Part shown: positions 12,586-21,601 of the stretch, one piece after another
Layout of the letters: each line of letters opens with the position of its first letter
How positions within the stretch are numbered: the first letter of the stretch is position 1
NCBI GenBank assembly: GCA_008704415.1
Contig: VXIS01000420.1
Coordinates: forward strand, 1-34,696
DNA from: Sphaerosporella brunnea
Taxonomy: Eukaryota > Ascomycota > Pezizomycetes > Pezizales > Pyronemataceae
DNA: 34,696 nt
Reading direction: 5' to 3'
The notes under the pieces: model-generated
What the model was told of the DNA's origin: nothing
Database searches by the model: none
What the model saw: only the letters and a program-made list of their open reading frames with translations
Program-made: the position numbers and the translations under genes

Positions 12586-12969
12586 GCTTCATCCAAAGAA
12601 GTCGAATCCCGTTATTCGTGGTACTTTTTTGTCTTCGGCAGCGCCGTGGGTTTTGGGGAGAAATGGTGGGATTGGTATTCCAGGATCCGGAGGTCCAGAC
12701 CTCCTATCCGCAACTTCAAACCCTATAAGGTGCGCTCTCCCCCTCTCCACTCCTTTTTTTTTCTTAAGCAGTAGTTACAGTAGTCAATCAACTAGATCCT
12801 TGTGCTCCTCATCACCGTGCCGCTTGCAATATGTCATCCTTCCGCACATTCAGAGTGCGGTTCCCGACGTCGACATCCTCGCAGTCGACGAAGATACAAC
12901 TCCCAAGCAAGTTATGAAAGCGGTGCAACGCAAGCTCAATCAAAGGATTGAACACACGTTAAACGTGGG

Positions 12970-13110
12970 TGTAGCGTGCAATAAGGGGAACTGTTGCTTG
13001 CAGAGCGGGTGATCATGCATTATCACTCACGGGTTCACATGGGGGACGGCAGTAAGAGCAAAAGTTGAGGGGTATAGGAGAAAGTTTGGCCCCGGAAGGG
13101 GGTATGGAAG
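12970..13110 (+). repeat. Diverged duplicated block, copy B (partner 10860-11005)
   Basis: Same ordered matches as the copy at 10860-11005, ending in GGGGTATGGAAGTAAA. The two copies lie in direct orientation about 2.1 kb apart, with the tRNA-Ala gene between them. Confidence 0.5.
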
Positions 13111-13531
13111 TAAAAAGCCGTAAATCTAAATGCGGGCGTTCTACACCAGAGGAGACGATATGAGAAGATATGTGCTATGTAGCTACCTAGTGTTAGAAAG
13201 AATTTAGAGAAACGAAAAAGAAAAAGAAACCAGCCGTCACTCGTAATATAGGCAACAAGAAAAACAACCTCCGACTTTCCTCCGAAAGGTAAGGTCGCAC
13301 AGTTTCAGTAATCCCTCGGATTTCCATTGCTTGGGTGTGTCCGCCCTATCACATTGCGTTGGGCAGCTGCCCGATCTGTCTGTCGTACTGGAGGAGGAGA
13401 CCGAGTCACGGTGAGACTTCAAAGAAGCAGCGCCTAAGTTCGCGCGATTGGCCGTTCTAAGAGGCCTTGCAAACGGGCGAGAAGCTTTGGAAAACGACAG
13501 TTAGCAAGCCACAAACAAACAATGTAAAGGG

Positions 13532-15054
13532 TCAGAAGAACAAACCGGCCGCGGTAGAATCCTGCTGTCCCTCCAAAAAGCGCGGGAATCCGCTTATCAT
13601 CCTGTATTTTGACTCTTCATTCTGGCCGTCACTGATGTATTGGTGTTCGACACTGAGAAAATGTTTTGCCTTGCGTTCCGGAGTCATAATGTCGAAATTG
13701 ACTAGAAGAAGAAACGGCCTGGGCTCGGGTTCTGAGGAGGGTGTCGATGCTATATCCTCGCACATTGACTTGAATACGTCGATGTCGAGAGGGATGAACT
13801 GCGCAGTGGATCTTGTCTTGTCCCAATAGCTCTAGTAGAAAATATTATCTACTAGATTTGAAGCGATCTACGCAACTTGGGACATCTTTTGTGTTCGGGT
13901 TCTTGCGTCTGGAAAAGTTTTTCGTAGGTTGAGGTTACGGTGTTCAGGAACGTATGTTTTGTGGAGCTGTATGGTGAGAAGAAAGGGTCTGGACTGAATG
14001 TTTTCCCATCTTCTCGTTGGTGCCCTTTTGCGTGACCTGCTGAAAAATTCGCCCAGCGGTGCCCAGAATTATCCTTCTTTTCGCAGCGCCAAACGCATTT
14101 GTTAAACTTTTCCAGCCCTTGTTCACAGAAGCTGAGTTGCCATTTCAGACCTCCCTATTATTACCTACCAGTATTTCACCGTTAACTTTATATGAACACC
14201 ATGAACCCACCTCTGTATGGATACCGTTTTCGAATGATGTCGAGAAAGATACAGGAACCCACGAGAGCTGCCGTCACCTCAAGTATGGATTTTCCGCTCG
14301 ATTTTGGGAAGCTCTCAGTCACGTACACCAAAAGGTTCACAAGGTGATCCCCAAAAGTCGGATTGATAGGATTGTACCTCAAGGCCGAGCTCAAGAAGTT
14401 GAAAGGAGCGTCGAGAAGTGCTCCTTGAGTGTCGTCGGTACCCTGGGAATGAATGCTTTGAAAAAATCGACGTGATCCGGGGGAGCACTCAGTTTTCCCT
14501 TGTTCATTACCTTCTCTTGTTGTTTTGCTCCCGGTGGAGGAGCGGGGGAAGCGGGTAGCTACATGAGATTATATCAATAATGCGGCGGACAGGATTTAGG
14601 CGGGGTCTGTCACAACACACACACACACACACATGGACGTGTTCCCCGCAACATTCACTGAACTGAGGATTCCAGTTCGAGGGAAGGTAAATCTCGGCCT
14701 GATGATCTCTAAACTCTGTAGCTGGAACGATATCATAATCCAGATCTGCTGAGGCGGGTTTCTCGATAGTTACCGAAAAACAGCCCGAAATCGAAAATGG
14801 TGATGTTCAATGGCACCCCGAAGTTGTCCATCAACAGAAGTGTGACCGTCTCCTCTTCCTCATCTACACGACACTGTATTACTCGGAATACACGGGGTCT
14901 CAGGGTGTAGTCGTGTCCGGCTAAGTGGCAGAATCAGTCGTATTGCGGAGCGGTCCCTATTCAACCATGAGGAACCCTCGCTGCCCGATGAACCTGTCTC
15001 AGACTCGAATGTAGTCACCGCGGGGTCGGATTCTGGTGTCGGCTTCGGAGGCAT
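13532..15054 (-). CDS. Putative multi-exon gene or gene relic, unidentified
   Basis: Several minus-strand segments read as genuine protein. The first exon, 15054-14994 (MPPKPTPESDPAVTT…), is followed by a 73-nt GT..AG intron (14993-14921, branch-like CTGAT). The second exon begins GHDYTLRPRVFRVIQ and continues through an acidic EEEETVTLLLMDN stretch to about 14770. A 58-nt intron there would keep phase and lead into …FRDHQAEIYLPSN. Further down are …NPINPTFGDHLVNLLVYV… (about 14410-14220) and …FIPLDIDVFKSMCEDIAST… ending at stop 13532. I could not connect all parts into one frame, and a CA microsatellite lies in the middle. It may be a real gene with more introns, two genes, or a decayed one. 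No family recognised. Confidence 0.3.
14615..14633. repeat. (AC)n microsatellite
   Basis: About nine to ten AC dinucleotides in a row, inside the putative gene region and probably intronic or non-coding. Confidence 0.85.
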
Positions 15055-15247
15055 GAGCTCCAGAGGCGCTACCTACTTGCCTATCAAAGGCAGCCGGCAC
15101 ACCGCCAGGCAGGAGAATCCGCCGCGGGGAGAAGCAGCAATTCTCCCCACATCTCAGATATTGTCGGTAGTTGTAACTGATCGTTCTCGGTGTTCTCATC
15201 CCGCCAGTAAAAAAATCAATTGCCCACAGGACGGGGCAAAAGATGAG

Positions 15248-15332
15248 CTCCTTGTCGGGGAATTGAACCCCGGTCTCCCGCGTGCTATCGAGTGATGACA
15301 GGCGGAAATACTAACCACTATACTAACAAGGA
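15248..15332 (-). tRNA. tRNA-Asp(GTC) with a 13-nt intron
   Basis: The acceptor TCCTTGT pairs perfectly with ACAAGGA, discriminator G, as in eukaryotic tRNA-Asp. The A box region is TTAGTATAGTGGTTAGTA, the anticodon loop CTGTCA…C with anticodon GTC, and the stem TCCGC/GCGGG. The T stem is CCGGG/CCCGG with B box GTTCAATTC. The extra 13 nt (TCACTCGATAGCA) follow loop position 37, so they are a canonical spliceosome-independent tRNA intron. The mature length is 72. TTTT follows at 15241-15238. Confidence 0.93.
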
Positions 15333-15821
15333 CATCTTCTTAAATTCTTAAGGTGTATTCAATCTGAATTGAATGTACTGCGAGCGGTTCGGGCGAATGC
15401 ATTTGATATCACTCGCACTACTGTTGTAAACGAGCAAAGTGCTTGGATGCCCGTCTTTTTGCAAGCGTGACGTGAGAAAATGACAAGTACCGCGATAAAA
15501 AAAATTGTAAAAAAAGAGTGCAACCAGACTGAGAAGCGACAGAGCGCGCCGGTTTGCAAATAGATCTTGACCACTAAGGCTCCTAATCCTCACCCGCACC
15601 CCTTGACGGAGTCCAACCTGCACTCTACTCTACCTTTAACCCCCACGCAATCCCCAACGCAAATCCTGTCCCTAACCTATAAAAAAGACGGGCATCTAAG
15701 AACTTTGCTCGATTCACCACAGACGGCGCTAGTGGTGCTGGCGCTACGGACGGATGGGTTCGAGACGATGGTACCCATTGCTACATACGTCTAATTATTG
15801 TCGGGTGCTCTCCGCAGAATG
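15333..15821. other. Interval without a gene
   Basis: Upstream flank of tRNA-Asp. Plus-strand 15567-15680 is C-rich low-complexity sequence (CCCCAC/CCCTAA-like), which creates a proline/threonine-rich open frame without any recognisable domain. I see no gene. Confidence 0.4.
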
Positions 15822-15954
15822 TACCGGATCTACTCGTCAATAAGGAAGGGCCTAAGGTTGTGGCACAGTCACCGAGCCACCGTGGCTCACGCCCGTAGCG
15901 AAGTAACTGTGCCGCAACCTTACCTCTCTTCCTTATTGACGAGCAGATCCGGTA
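15822..15954. mobile_element. 133-bp hairpin MITE, TA-flanked, next to effector gene
   Basis: The two halves are inverted copies: TACCGGATCTACTCGTCAAT at the left and the same with one change, reverse-complemented, at the right. Both continue through ATAAGGAAG and AAGGTTGTGGCACAGT-like blocks to a GAGCCACCGTGGCTC centre. It begins and ends with TA, as for Tc1/mariner-type targets, and has no coding capacity. The right end is 8 bp downstream of the stop codon of the secreted-protein gene (minus), so it probably sits in that gene's 3' UTR and could fold in the mRNA. Confidence 0.85.
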
Positions 15955-15962
15955 CTACCAAT

Positions 15963-16466
15963 CTAAACACACGAATCACTCCCCTTAACAAAAGCCCCAT
16001 CACTATTCCCACACCCACAAGTCCCATCACTCGGATCCTTAATACACCCAGTCCCGTACCCACTCTCCTTCCCCTCATCGCCCCAAAAGAAAGTCCAGCA
16101 ATCATCATCAACATCTGTCATTTGCGCGCTTGTTGGCGCAGTGCAGGTGTATGCACTGCAGGTTCCGTAGGGCGCGCCGTGAAAGCTGTCGTATTGATGG
16201 TCTGTTACAAAGACTGCGAAGGTTTGGGTGCCGTGGACTCGGGTGTTATGGGAACATTCGGCGGCTTGGATGGCGGTTGAGACTTTGGAGGCTGGGGAGG
16301 GGGGGTGTTAGTGGGTTTGAGAGAAGGGGAGGGAGGGGGGGGGGGTACCAGAGCAGTTGTAGGTGCCGGGGCATTTGCCTTTGGTGTTGGAAGAGGCGGG
16401 GTCGAGGGTTGCGGAGGCAGTGAGGGCGAGGGCGGCGATGGCGAGGAGCTTGTGGAGGGTGAACAT
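15963..16466 (-). CDS. Small secreted cysteine-rich protein, candidate effector
   Basis: Two exons, 16466-16349 and 16291-15963, are separated by a 57-nt intron with GTACCC donor, textbook CTAAC branch site and CAG acceptor. The model closes exactly, giving 148 residues. Residues 1-19 (MFTLHKLLAIAALALTASA) form a clear signal peptide. The mature part of about 129 residues has ten cysteines, an even number suggesting five disulphides: CPGTYNC at the N terminus, single cysteines in the middle, and TCGCG and DSCV at the end. There is no membrane segment or enzyme motif that I recognise, and one N-glycosylation-like site (NCS). Size, cysteine content and a transposon-rich setting are typical of fungal effector candidates, but the role is inference; an apoplastic or cell-wall protein is equally possible. 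A MITE lies 8 bp after the stop. Upstream is an AT box at about -80. Confidence 0.85.
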
Positions 16467-16545
16467 CTCGAGTGTTGTGGGGTTTTTGTACTGTGAAAAG
16501 AGGGATGTCGAGTTGACGATGGGACGACGAGACGGCAATGAGTGT

Positions 16546-16555
16546 CTATTTTATC
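16546..16555 (-). promoter_or_regulatory. TATA-like box of the secreted-protein gene
   Basis: GATAAAATAG on the minus strand lies about 80 nt upstream of the ATG at 16466. It is followed by a C-rich leader (CCCATCG…CCCCACAACACTCGAG), a common fungal promoter layout. Confidence 0.5.
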
Positions 16556-16767
16556 AAACGAATGGATGGCTTCTCGAGTTTCTTGTGATGAAAAAGAAAA
16601 ACGAGCTTCGAAGACAAACACGTGTGTATTTATGTCTCCCCATTCACCAATTATTTCGCCCGCAAACATATCCGCAAACACGTACGCTCTTTCATGAAAA
16701 CATGGGCAGCACAGAGCTCCCACTCAAATACAAAGCGCACAGACCCACAGGCAGCAAGTAGATTAAA

Positions 16768-17202
16768 ATGTTGACGAATTCCCAATATAAGATCCCCGCT
16801 ATCATCGCCGCCATTGTTTCCGATTCTTATGGGTTTGGATGGAATGGAAATGGACAACCGCTTTACTTGCGAATAGTTTGCGTCTACGCAGTGGCCGCAG
16901 GCGCACTCACTACGCGCCTTCCGGGCTTGATGCCCCAGCTCCTCTGTTCGGTAAGCCCACACACATACTGCTTCCAACTCTTGAATGGCGCTTCTGCTGG
17001 CTGAATGGCCTGTATTTTGTAGGTGGCTGCCATCTCATGTGGCACCAGGAACACAATGATCGGATCTGTTATGGTGACCGCTGCTGGGAGCGCCTTCCAT
17101 GCAGCCCTTGAGCCATCGCTTTTAAGCCCATGGGCGGGATTCAGAGTGATTTGGAAGAACACTGCCTGCGGGGCTTTGTCCCTGATTGTTGTCACGGCGT
17201 GA
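16768..17202 (+). CDS. Possible two-exon gene for a small hydrophobic protein
   Basis: Exon 1, 16768-16950, starts at an ATG (MLTNSQYKIPAIIAAIV) and ends at TCG|GTAAGC. Exon 2, 17023-17202, starts after TTTTGTAG and continues in the same phase (VAAISCGTRNTMIGSVM) to a TGA. The 72-nt intron has good borders and an acceptable branch (CTGAA). The predicted 120 residues contain several hydrophobic stretches that could span a membrane. No family is recognised. The minus strand carries a long antisense frame over the same region, so codon evidence is weak; the call rests on the phase-matched splice sites alone. Confidence 0.3.
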
Positions 17203-17315
17203 GGTCGGGATAAGGTTTGTGGCGTTTAAGGCTCCGTGTTGAGGCTCTGTGCCGAGGTTATGTTCAGTTACCACGTGGCGCGGGGCGCCGCGATCTCGTA
17301 GGCTATATAGAGGGG

Positions 17316-17859
17316 TAGAGCTGGGTGGGAAACCCGTAGGTAAACAACCTCCGACGGGGTTGACAGCCGCGCTACAGCAAAAACCGGTTGGCAACCGTAC
17401 GGTCATGTGCTTTTAGTGAATACACACGAGGCCTGTTTTTTTCTGGGGCGAGTTCTGCTAAAGGAGCCACGGCATTCTGCTACAATTTGTAAGTACACTG
17501 CCTCATCCATTCAAAAGAATAGCAGTCATACCTTCTGTATATATATTTTTTTTTTGTATAGGGAGGCAGCCAGGAGTGTCTCCTAGGGAAGTGGCTGAGG
17601 AGTTCTACTGAGGGAGTGGGTGTCGGGTTCTGCTGGGGAAGCTGCCGAAGGAGAGGAATTGTGCGGGTGAGCGGAACCATTCACAGGCCGGCACTCGTAG
17701 GTGCAGATGAGCTTTATCTTCACTGCTGAGCACTCGGACCATTTCCACTAGCTTTAAATTTCGTGTTTTACTCGTCGGTGGTGTAGCTCGTCCCCGGGCC
17801 TCGCGTGGAGGTTGGCAACTGGTTGGCAACCGTTCTTGGCAGTTTCCCACCCAGCTCTA
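17316..17859. mobile_element. Possible 544-bp TIR element, TA-flanked
   Basis: TAGAGCTGGGTGGGAAAC at 17316 is inverted as GTTTCCCACCCAGCTCTA ending at 17859, an 18-bp perfect terminal repeat including the TA. GGTTGGCAACCGT-like subterminal motifs occur near both ends (about 17385 and 17820-17850). The flanks also share AGAGGGG-like sequence. There is no coding capacity. It lies just downstream of the NTPase gene. The short TIR makes this less certain than the other elements. Confidence 0.5.
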
Positions 17860-18171
17860 TAGAGGGGCCTCCGCTTCCGCTTGTTGTTTGCTTTCTTTCC
17901 TTTCCTCTTCACTGAACCTTCGTATGTCAATCTGAGTACCTCTGTTCCGATCTGAATCCTAGTCGTAGCACCTCTCGTTCCGCCTCTGGTCCTAGTTCCT
18001 GTCTCCGTCCGTCACCCCTCTGTACACGAGTACCTTGGGCCCCCTCCAGTCTGTTCCCGACCCTCTCCGTTACAATTGCCACCATGAGCGAATCAATAGC
18101 CGTCAGGGTCATGCGGTCCGGGCGAAGATATATGTTTGCAAGATTTGCTTTGAATTTGGTCGAGTTCGGTC

Positions 18172-20029
18172 TCAACCGAAGCGCTGTCGCAGACTGGAGA
18201 AAGTCTGGTTGCCTTTCTTGATTTTGATAGTCAGGATACCATTTTTCTCCATGTCTCTGCAGAGCAGAGTAGCGCCATCGTGAAGGAGCCAGTGCACCCT
18301 TCCTTCGAACACCCACCCCATGGCACTTCGCATCTGCGCTGACGACAACATGGCGTCGTAGAGTGCCTTGGCCTCCAGGTTCGCTCGGACAACGGAATTC
18401 ATTCCTATGAGGCGACCTAGGTATGCTGTCATGACGCTCAGATTTGCTTCTATGGAGATATATTTGTAAGGTGCTTCGACGATTGGATCGATACGGGCCA
18501 AGGAGTGGGAGTCTGCAGTACCAAACTGCCGGTCGGCGAAGGCCAGAAATCCATCCCGGAGAAGGTCGATCATCTTTGATTCTATGATAGACAATTCGGC
18601 GCGAACTCTCCGTTCCAGTGTATGGAGTTCCTCATTGGTGGAAAGGTTGTTTGCCACGGTTGCCTCCGAGCCAGCGCCCGGGCGTGACATCAGTTGATTT
18701 AGGATTAATCTAGGAACCTCGCCGAACATCAGCACCAACTCGTGCATCTTGCGGAGCTGCTCTCTGTCTACGAAACGTCTATTCAATATTAGCGATTTTT
18801 CATTACGGAGGATTTAAGGGTTCCTACTGAGTCCCCACCAATTCCTCCCAGCCCCAAAGCGGCATATACAACGATGGTGCTTGGTGGTGCTTTTTGACTG
18901 TCTTGACATTCGAAGGCTTCGGGGAAGTTGCTATCACGAGATACCAGGCGTGCTTATGCGTTTGAATGGAAAGACCAAGCGCTTTGCGGTCGCAAAGGAC
19001 CCAGATGTCCGAGTTATTCGCAATATCCGGGTGGAAGGTGTCCAAAATTCTTGGAGCACACTCATCAAAAAGGATGAGGCAAGGAATGCTTCCATCCGGC
19101 TCATTCGACGCATATTGAACAATCGTTGGTAGACCTTTTAAGAGCCTCTCGACCAAGATGTAAGAGAGAAACCAAGTCTTCCCAATTCCAGGATGCCCGG
19201 TGAATATAATGGCCCTATCGGTAGGGAGGCGTGAATTTTCAAGCTCCTCATAGCGAGCAGTGCGCGTCCCGTCTTCATTGTGATATATTTGCACCCCCCG
19301 AGCCTTCTCACGGTTCCGATCACGTTTACTGACGTACGCGTACGCCTCCTGATACGCCTCCCGAACGAGCATCGTGTTTGTGTTACACGGCAGCACACAT
19401 TGCCCGATAACTGTCGGCGACTCTTCCATGCTGTTTTGAAAATACTCGGTCACGAGATTTTGCAGATCAAGATGCAGAAAGGTGGCAGCGGTAGTGGTCT
19501 CACGTTCCCCAAAGGTGGGGACTGAGACGATGCGCTCCTGAAAGATCTTGTTGCGTGTGCTGTTGCCCTTTCTCCACAGGATGCTGTGCAGAGTCCGCGC
19601 AGTTTGCAGGTCACTATCCTGCGCTTTGGGCTCATGCGCCTCGAGACGCCGCTTCAGTGGTTCAGGCCCCTCGCCGGTTTCGGTCAGCTCGATGTTTCCT
19701 GGAACATCGTCAGTTGATATGGGTAGCCCTGGCCGGACGTGGTGCCTACTCTTCTTGGCTGCAGCGCGCACGATTGTTGTAGCAGCGTTGATGACGCTTC
19801 TATATGCGCCAAAGCTCATATTCAGGGCCTTGAAATCCTCTCTGTCTTCATACTTGGGGTCTGCTAAGTAGAGGAAGGACTCGCCGAAAACATTCGCTTC
19901 TGTGAAGATTTTGCGGTCCGTTTCCGTCCAATATTTTATGTTGGGCTGCAGATATGCCATAACATCGTCCCTAGTCCATCCAGCCACCGTCAAAGGATCC
20001 GGTATAGCGGTGCCTGGAGCCTGTGACAT
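18172..20029 (-). CDS. SAM-like + P-loop NTPase, Crinkler/RHS-type (copy 1)
   Basis: Exons 20029-18828 and 18778-18172 with a 49-nt GT..AG intron give 602 residues from the first in-frame ATG (TCATCATGTCAC context). Residues about 18-83 (GWTRDDVMAYLQ…FGAYRS) resemble a SAM domain. A variable linker follows. The Walker A GHPGIGKT is at about 278-285 and the Walker B-like CLILFDECAP at about 317-326. Then come WYLVIATSPKP, a sensor-like strand, and MPLWGWEEL. After the splice, FGEVPRLIL matches the GVPR-type segment of Crinkler/RHS NTPases. Such proteins are known as eukaryotic intracellular effectors or transposon-linked NTPases; the specific role here is inference. Oddity: the next frame stays open for about 80 codons to 17927 and carries an aIDSLMV segment like the usual family C-terminus, so a one-base shift near 18175-18200 may have shortened this copy. 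No signal peptide. Confidence 0.62.
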
Positions 20030-20471
20030 GATGCTCGTGTTCCAGCGTACCTGGTCGCTTCGCGGGATTTGAACAGTCACAAAACGCAGGTACACTGATG
20101 TGGCAAGCTGAGTTCAATGAGTCCAAAGATCCTCAAAAAAGCTGCAGCCTAAAGCCAGAACGCCCAAATGCACAAACATAAACTCCTGGGTTATCACTTA
20201 CGATTCTCCGCGTAGCGAGAGTGCAGTCGGCTTTCGGTGTGCGGAGTGGAGACGATGGACTCAACCGGGGCACAGCGATGTCAGAAAACGGTTGAACTTT
20301 GATGTAGGAGGATCCCGAGAGGTGGCACGTCGGGAGCTCTCAAGAACCCCGAAGGAGGTCGAAAGTCAAAAGAAGGTTTGAAGGTCGAAAGTCAAAAGAA
20401 TGTCTGAAGTTTAGAGTGCCGGCAACTTCGCTGGGGTAGCGTCTTGTGATTTCTTGGCCATGCCCAATTGC
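19231..20471. repeat. Duplicated segment, copy 1 (partner 22448-23640)
   Basis: About 1.2 kb, high identity by eye (mid-90s%), direct orientation. It covers the N-terminal half of the NTPase gene and about 440 bp of its 5' flank. The flank includes a roughly 26-bp tandem pair built on GGTCGAAAGTCAAAAG (20356-20405). The copies differ by a 33-nt and a 6-nt in-frame indel, a 4-nt frameshift and scattered substitutions. Confidence 0.9.
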
Positions 20472-20873
20472 TCTCTCCGATGAGTAAGCACCGATGAGCG
20501 AGTGTGCGTTGTCCAGCAAAGTAGTGGACATTTTGAAATTTTTTCTGTACTTGATATCTATCGAATGTGCCGCACGATCGTTGTTTGTGTAAGAGCGAGC
20601 AGACCGGAATCGGTGCTTTCAGCCCGACTCTCCGCGACTCCGAAGAAAAAAGTAACACCGTGAGCGTATCGGATACATTGACGGAGCCATAATGATCATG
20701 AATCCAAGGCTTGCGGATGTGAGGACGGAACCTTTTCATCGGAGCTCCTGGAATACCGGTGGCCAATGCCATACTTTCTCCGCAAACCCCACAGCACGGT
20801 CAAACAGCGCGTTCTGACAAAATTGTAGAATGGGTTTCACCTTCTTTGGCTGGCTGAGGAAAAACAAAATGAA
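20472..20873. other. Interval upstream of the NTPase copy 1
   Basis: No gene is seen. The minus strand has an open frame across 20392-20772, but it has no recognisable domain and overlaps the duplicated 5' flank. Confidence 0.35.
20860..20869 (-). terminator. Pol III terminator of second tRNA-Ala
   Basis: TTTTGTTTTT on the minus strand starts 5 nt after the discriminator base. Confidence 0.75.
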
Positions 20874-20964
20874 TGGAGGAGCGGCGAATCGAACGCCGGG
20901 CCGCCTCTATGCGTGGTCTGATGACGAGTGCTAAAGAGGAATTATACCACTAGACCACACCCCT
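20874..20964 (-). tRNA. tRNA-Ala(AGC) with a 19-nt intron
   Basis: Same fold as the gene at 12490: A box TGGTCTAGTGG, anticodon stem CCTCT/AGAGG, loop TTAGCA…T with AGC, T stem CGGCG/CGCCG, and 3' end CTCCTCCA. The intron (20928-20910) is 19 nt and unrelated in sequence to the 15-nt intron of the other copy, while the exons are almost identical. The acceptor stem has A1-C72 and T6-T67 mismatches but retains G3-U70. Mature length is 72. Confidence 0.88.
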
Positions 20965-21046
20965 GAGTACAAAATTGCGGGTAACAGCACACTTTAAACC
21001 ATTTTGAGTACCATGAAACAACAGCATCGAGCTCTGAAGTCACATC

Positions 21047-21331
21047 TACCGTATCGTCCCGGCTTAAAGCAGCCCGGGCCGGAGGGGTGTGGGTGTTGCC
21101 AAGCTATCAAAAAGTTAATTTCTACAGACTCGCGCGCGGGCGATGCTGTATCTAATTTTTATTTACAGCAGCAGAACCATTACAGTGCCTTTTGATCATC
21201 ATTAAAGTTGTGGACGAAACTCAGATTGTGACCGCGACGTCTAATCCAACCAATAGAACACGCTCGGCGTTCCCAACCTTTCCACCTCCACCCCTCCGGC
21301 CCGGACTGCTTTAAGCCGGGACGATACGGTA
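21047..21331. mobile_element. 285-bp MITE with about 44-bp TIRs, TA-flanked
   Basis: TACCGTATCGTCCCGGCTTA at 21047 is mirrored exactly at the right end (reverse complement ends at 21331). The match continues through AAGCAG(C/T)CCGGGCCGGAGGGGTG, giving about 44 bp with one mismatch. The outer TA at each end fits a Tc1/mariner-type TA target duplication. The inside has no coding capacity. The very low TIR divergence suggests recent movement. It lies between the two NTPase copies. Confidence 0.92.
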
Positions 21332-21540
21332 GACTACATTACAAGATTCTGGCAGCCTTCGGCCGTGAAATGATTAGCACTTCTTAGTACTGGTATAACG
21401 CCATTGTATACGTTTCCCAATTTTTTCTTGGTCATGTTCAAAGATCACATCCATCACGAGATAATTCGTTCCTCCCAGCCTGAAACCATTGAATGAACAT
21501 ACCGGTAGAAAATATTTCATACATTTTGGAGTGAGTTGAA

Positions 21541-21601
21541 AACGCGCTGGTACGCGCCAAGACCGCTTAAAGGTGTGACTCTTAAGTGAGATAATACGGT
21601 A
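21541..21601. mobile_element. Solo right end of a TACCG-type element
   Basis: Reverse-complemented, it reads TACCGTATTATCTCACTTAA, then GAGTCACACC, and further in CTTGGCGCgTACCAGCGCGTTTTCA. The same two blocks occur at the left end of the complete MITE at 29395. No matching left end is found between 21331 and 21541, so this is a truncated relative. Confidence 0.65.

Larger units (their letters stand above)
12577..13531. other. Interval with an RA-like coding fragment and repeat
   Basis: No complete gene. Plus-strand 12832-12960 starts at an ATG (MSSFRTFRVRFP), but the stretch that reads best after it (DVDILAVDEDTTPKQVMKA) is in another frame, so one base would have to be lost or gained near 12865. 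The look is that of a ubiquitin-fold/Ras-association-type segment, but this is a guess from shape only. The diverged duplicated block (12970-13110) follows. 13111-13531 shows nothing I can support. Confidence 0.25.

Noticed and set aside
14059..14475. 138-codon plus-strand open frame
   Set aside because: It is antisense to better coding-like minus-strand segments and shows no domain.
18084..18221. 45-codon plus-strand frame with a perfect GCCACCATGA start
   Set aside because: It is antisense to the NTPase 3' end with no recognisable content; a perfect start context alone is not enough.
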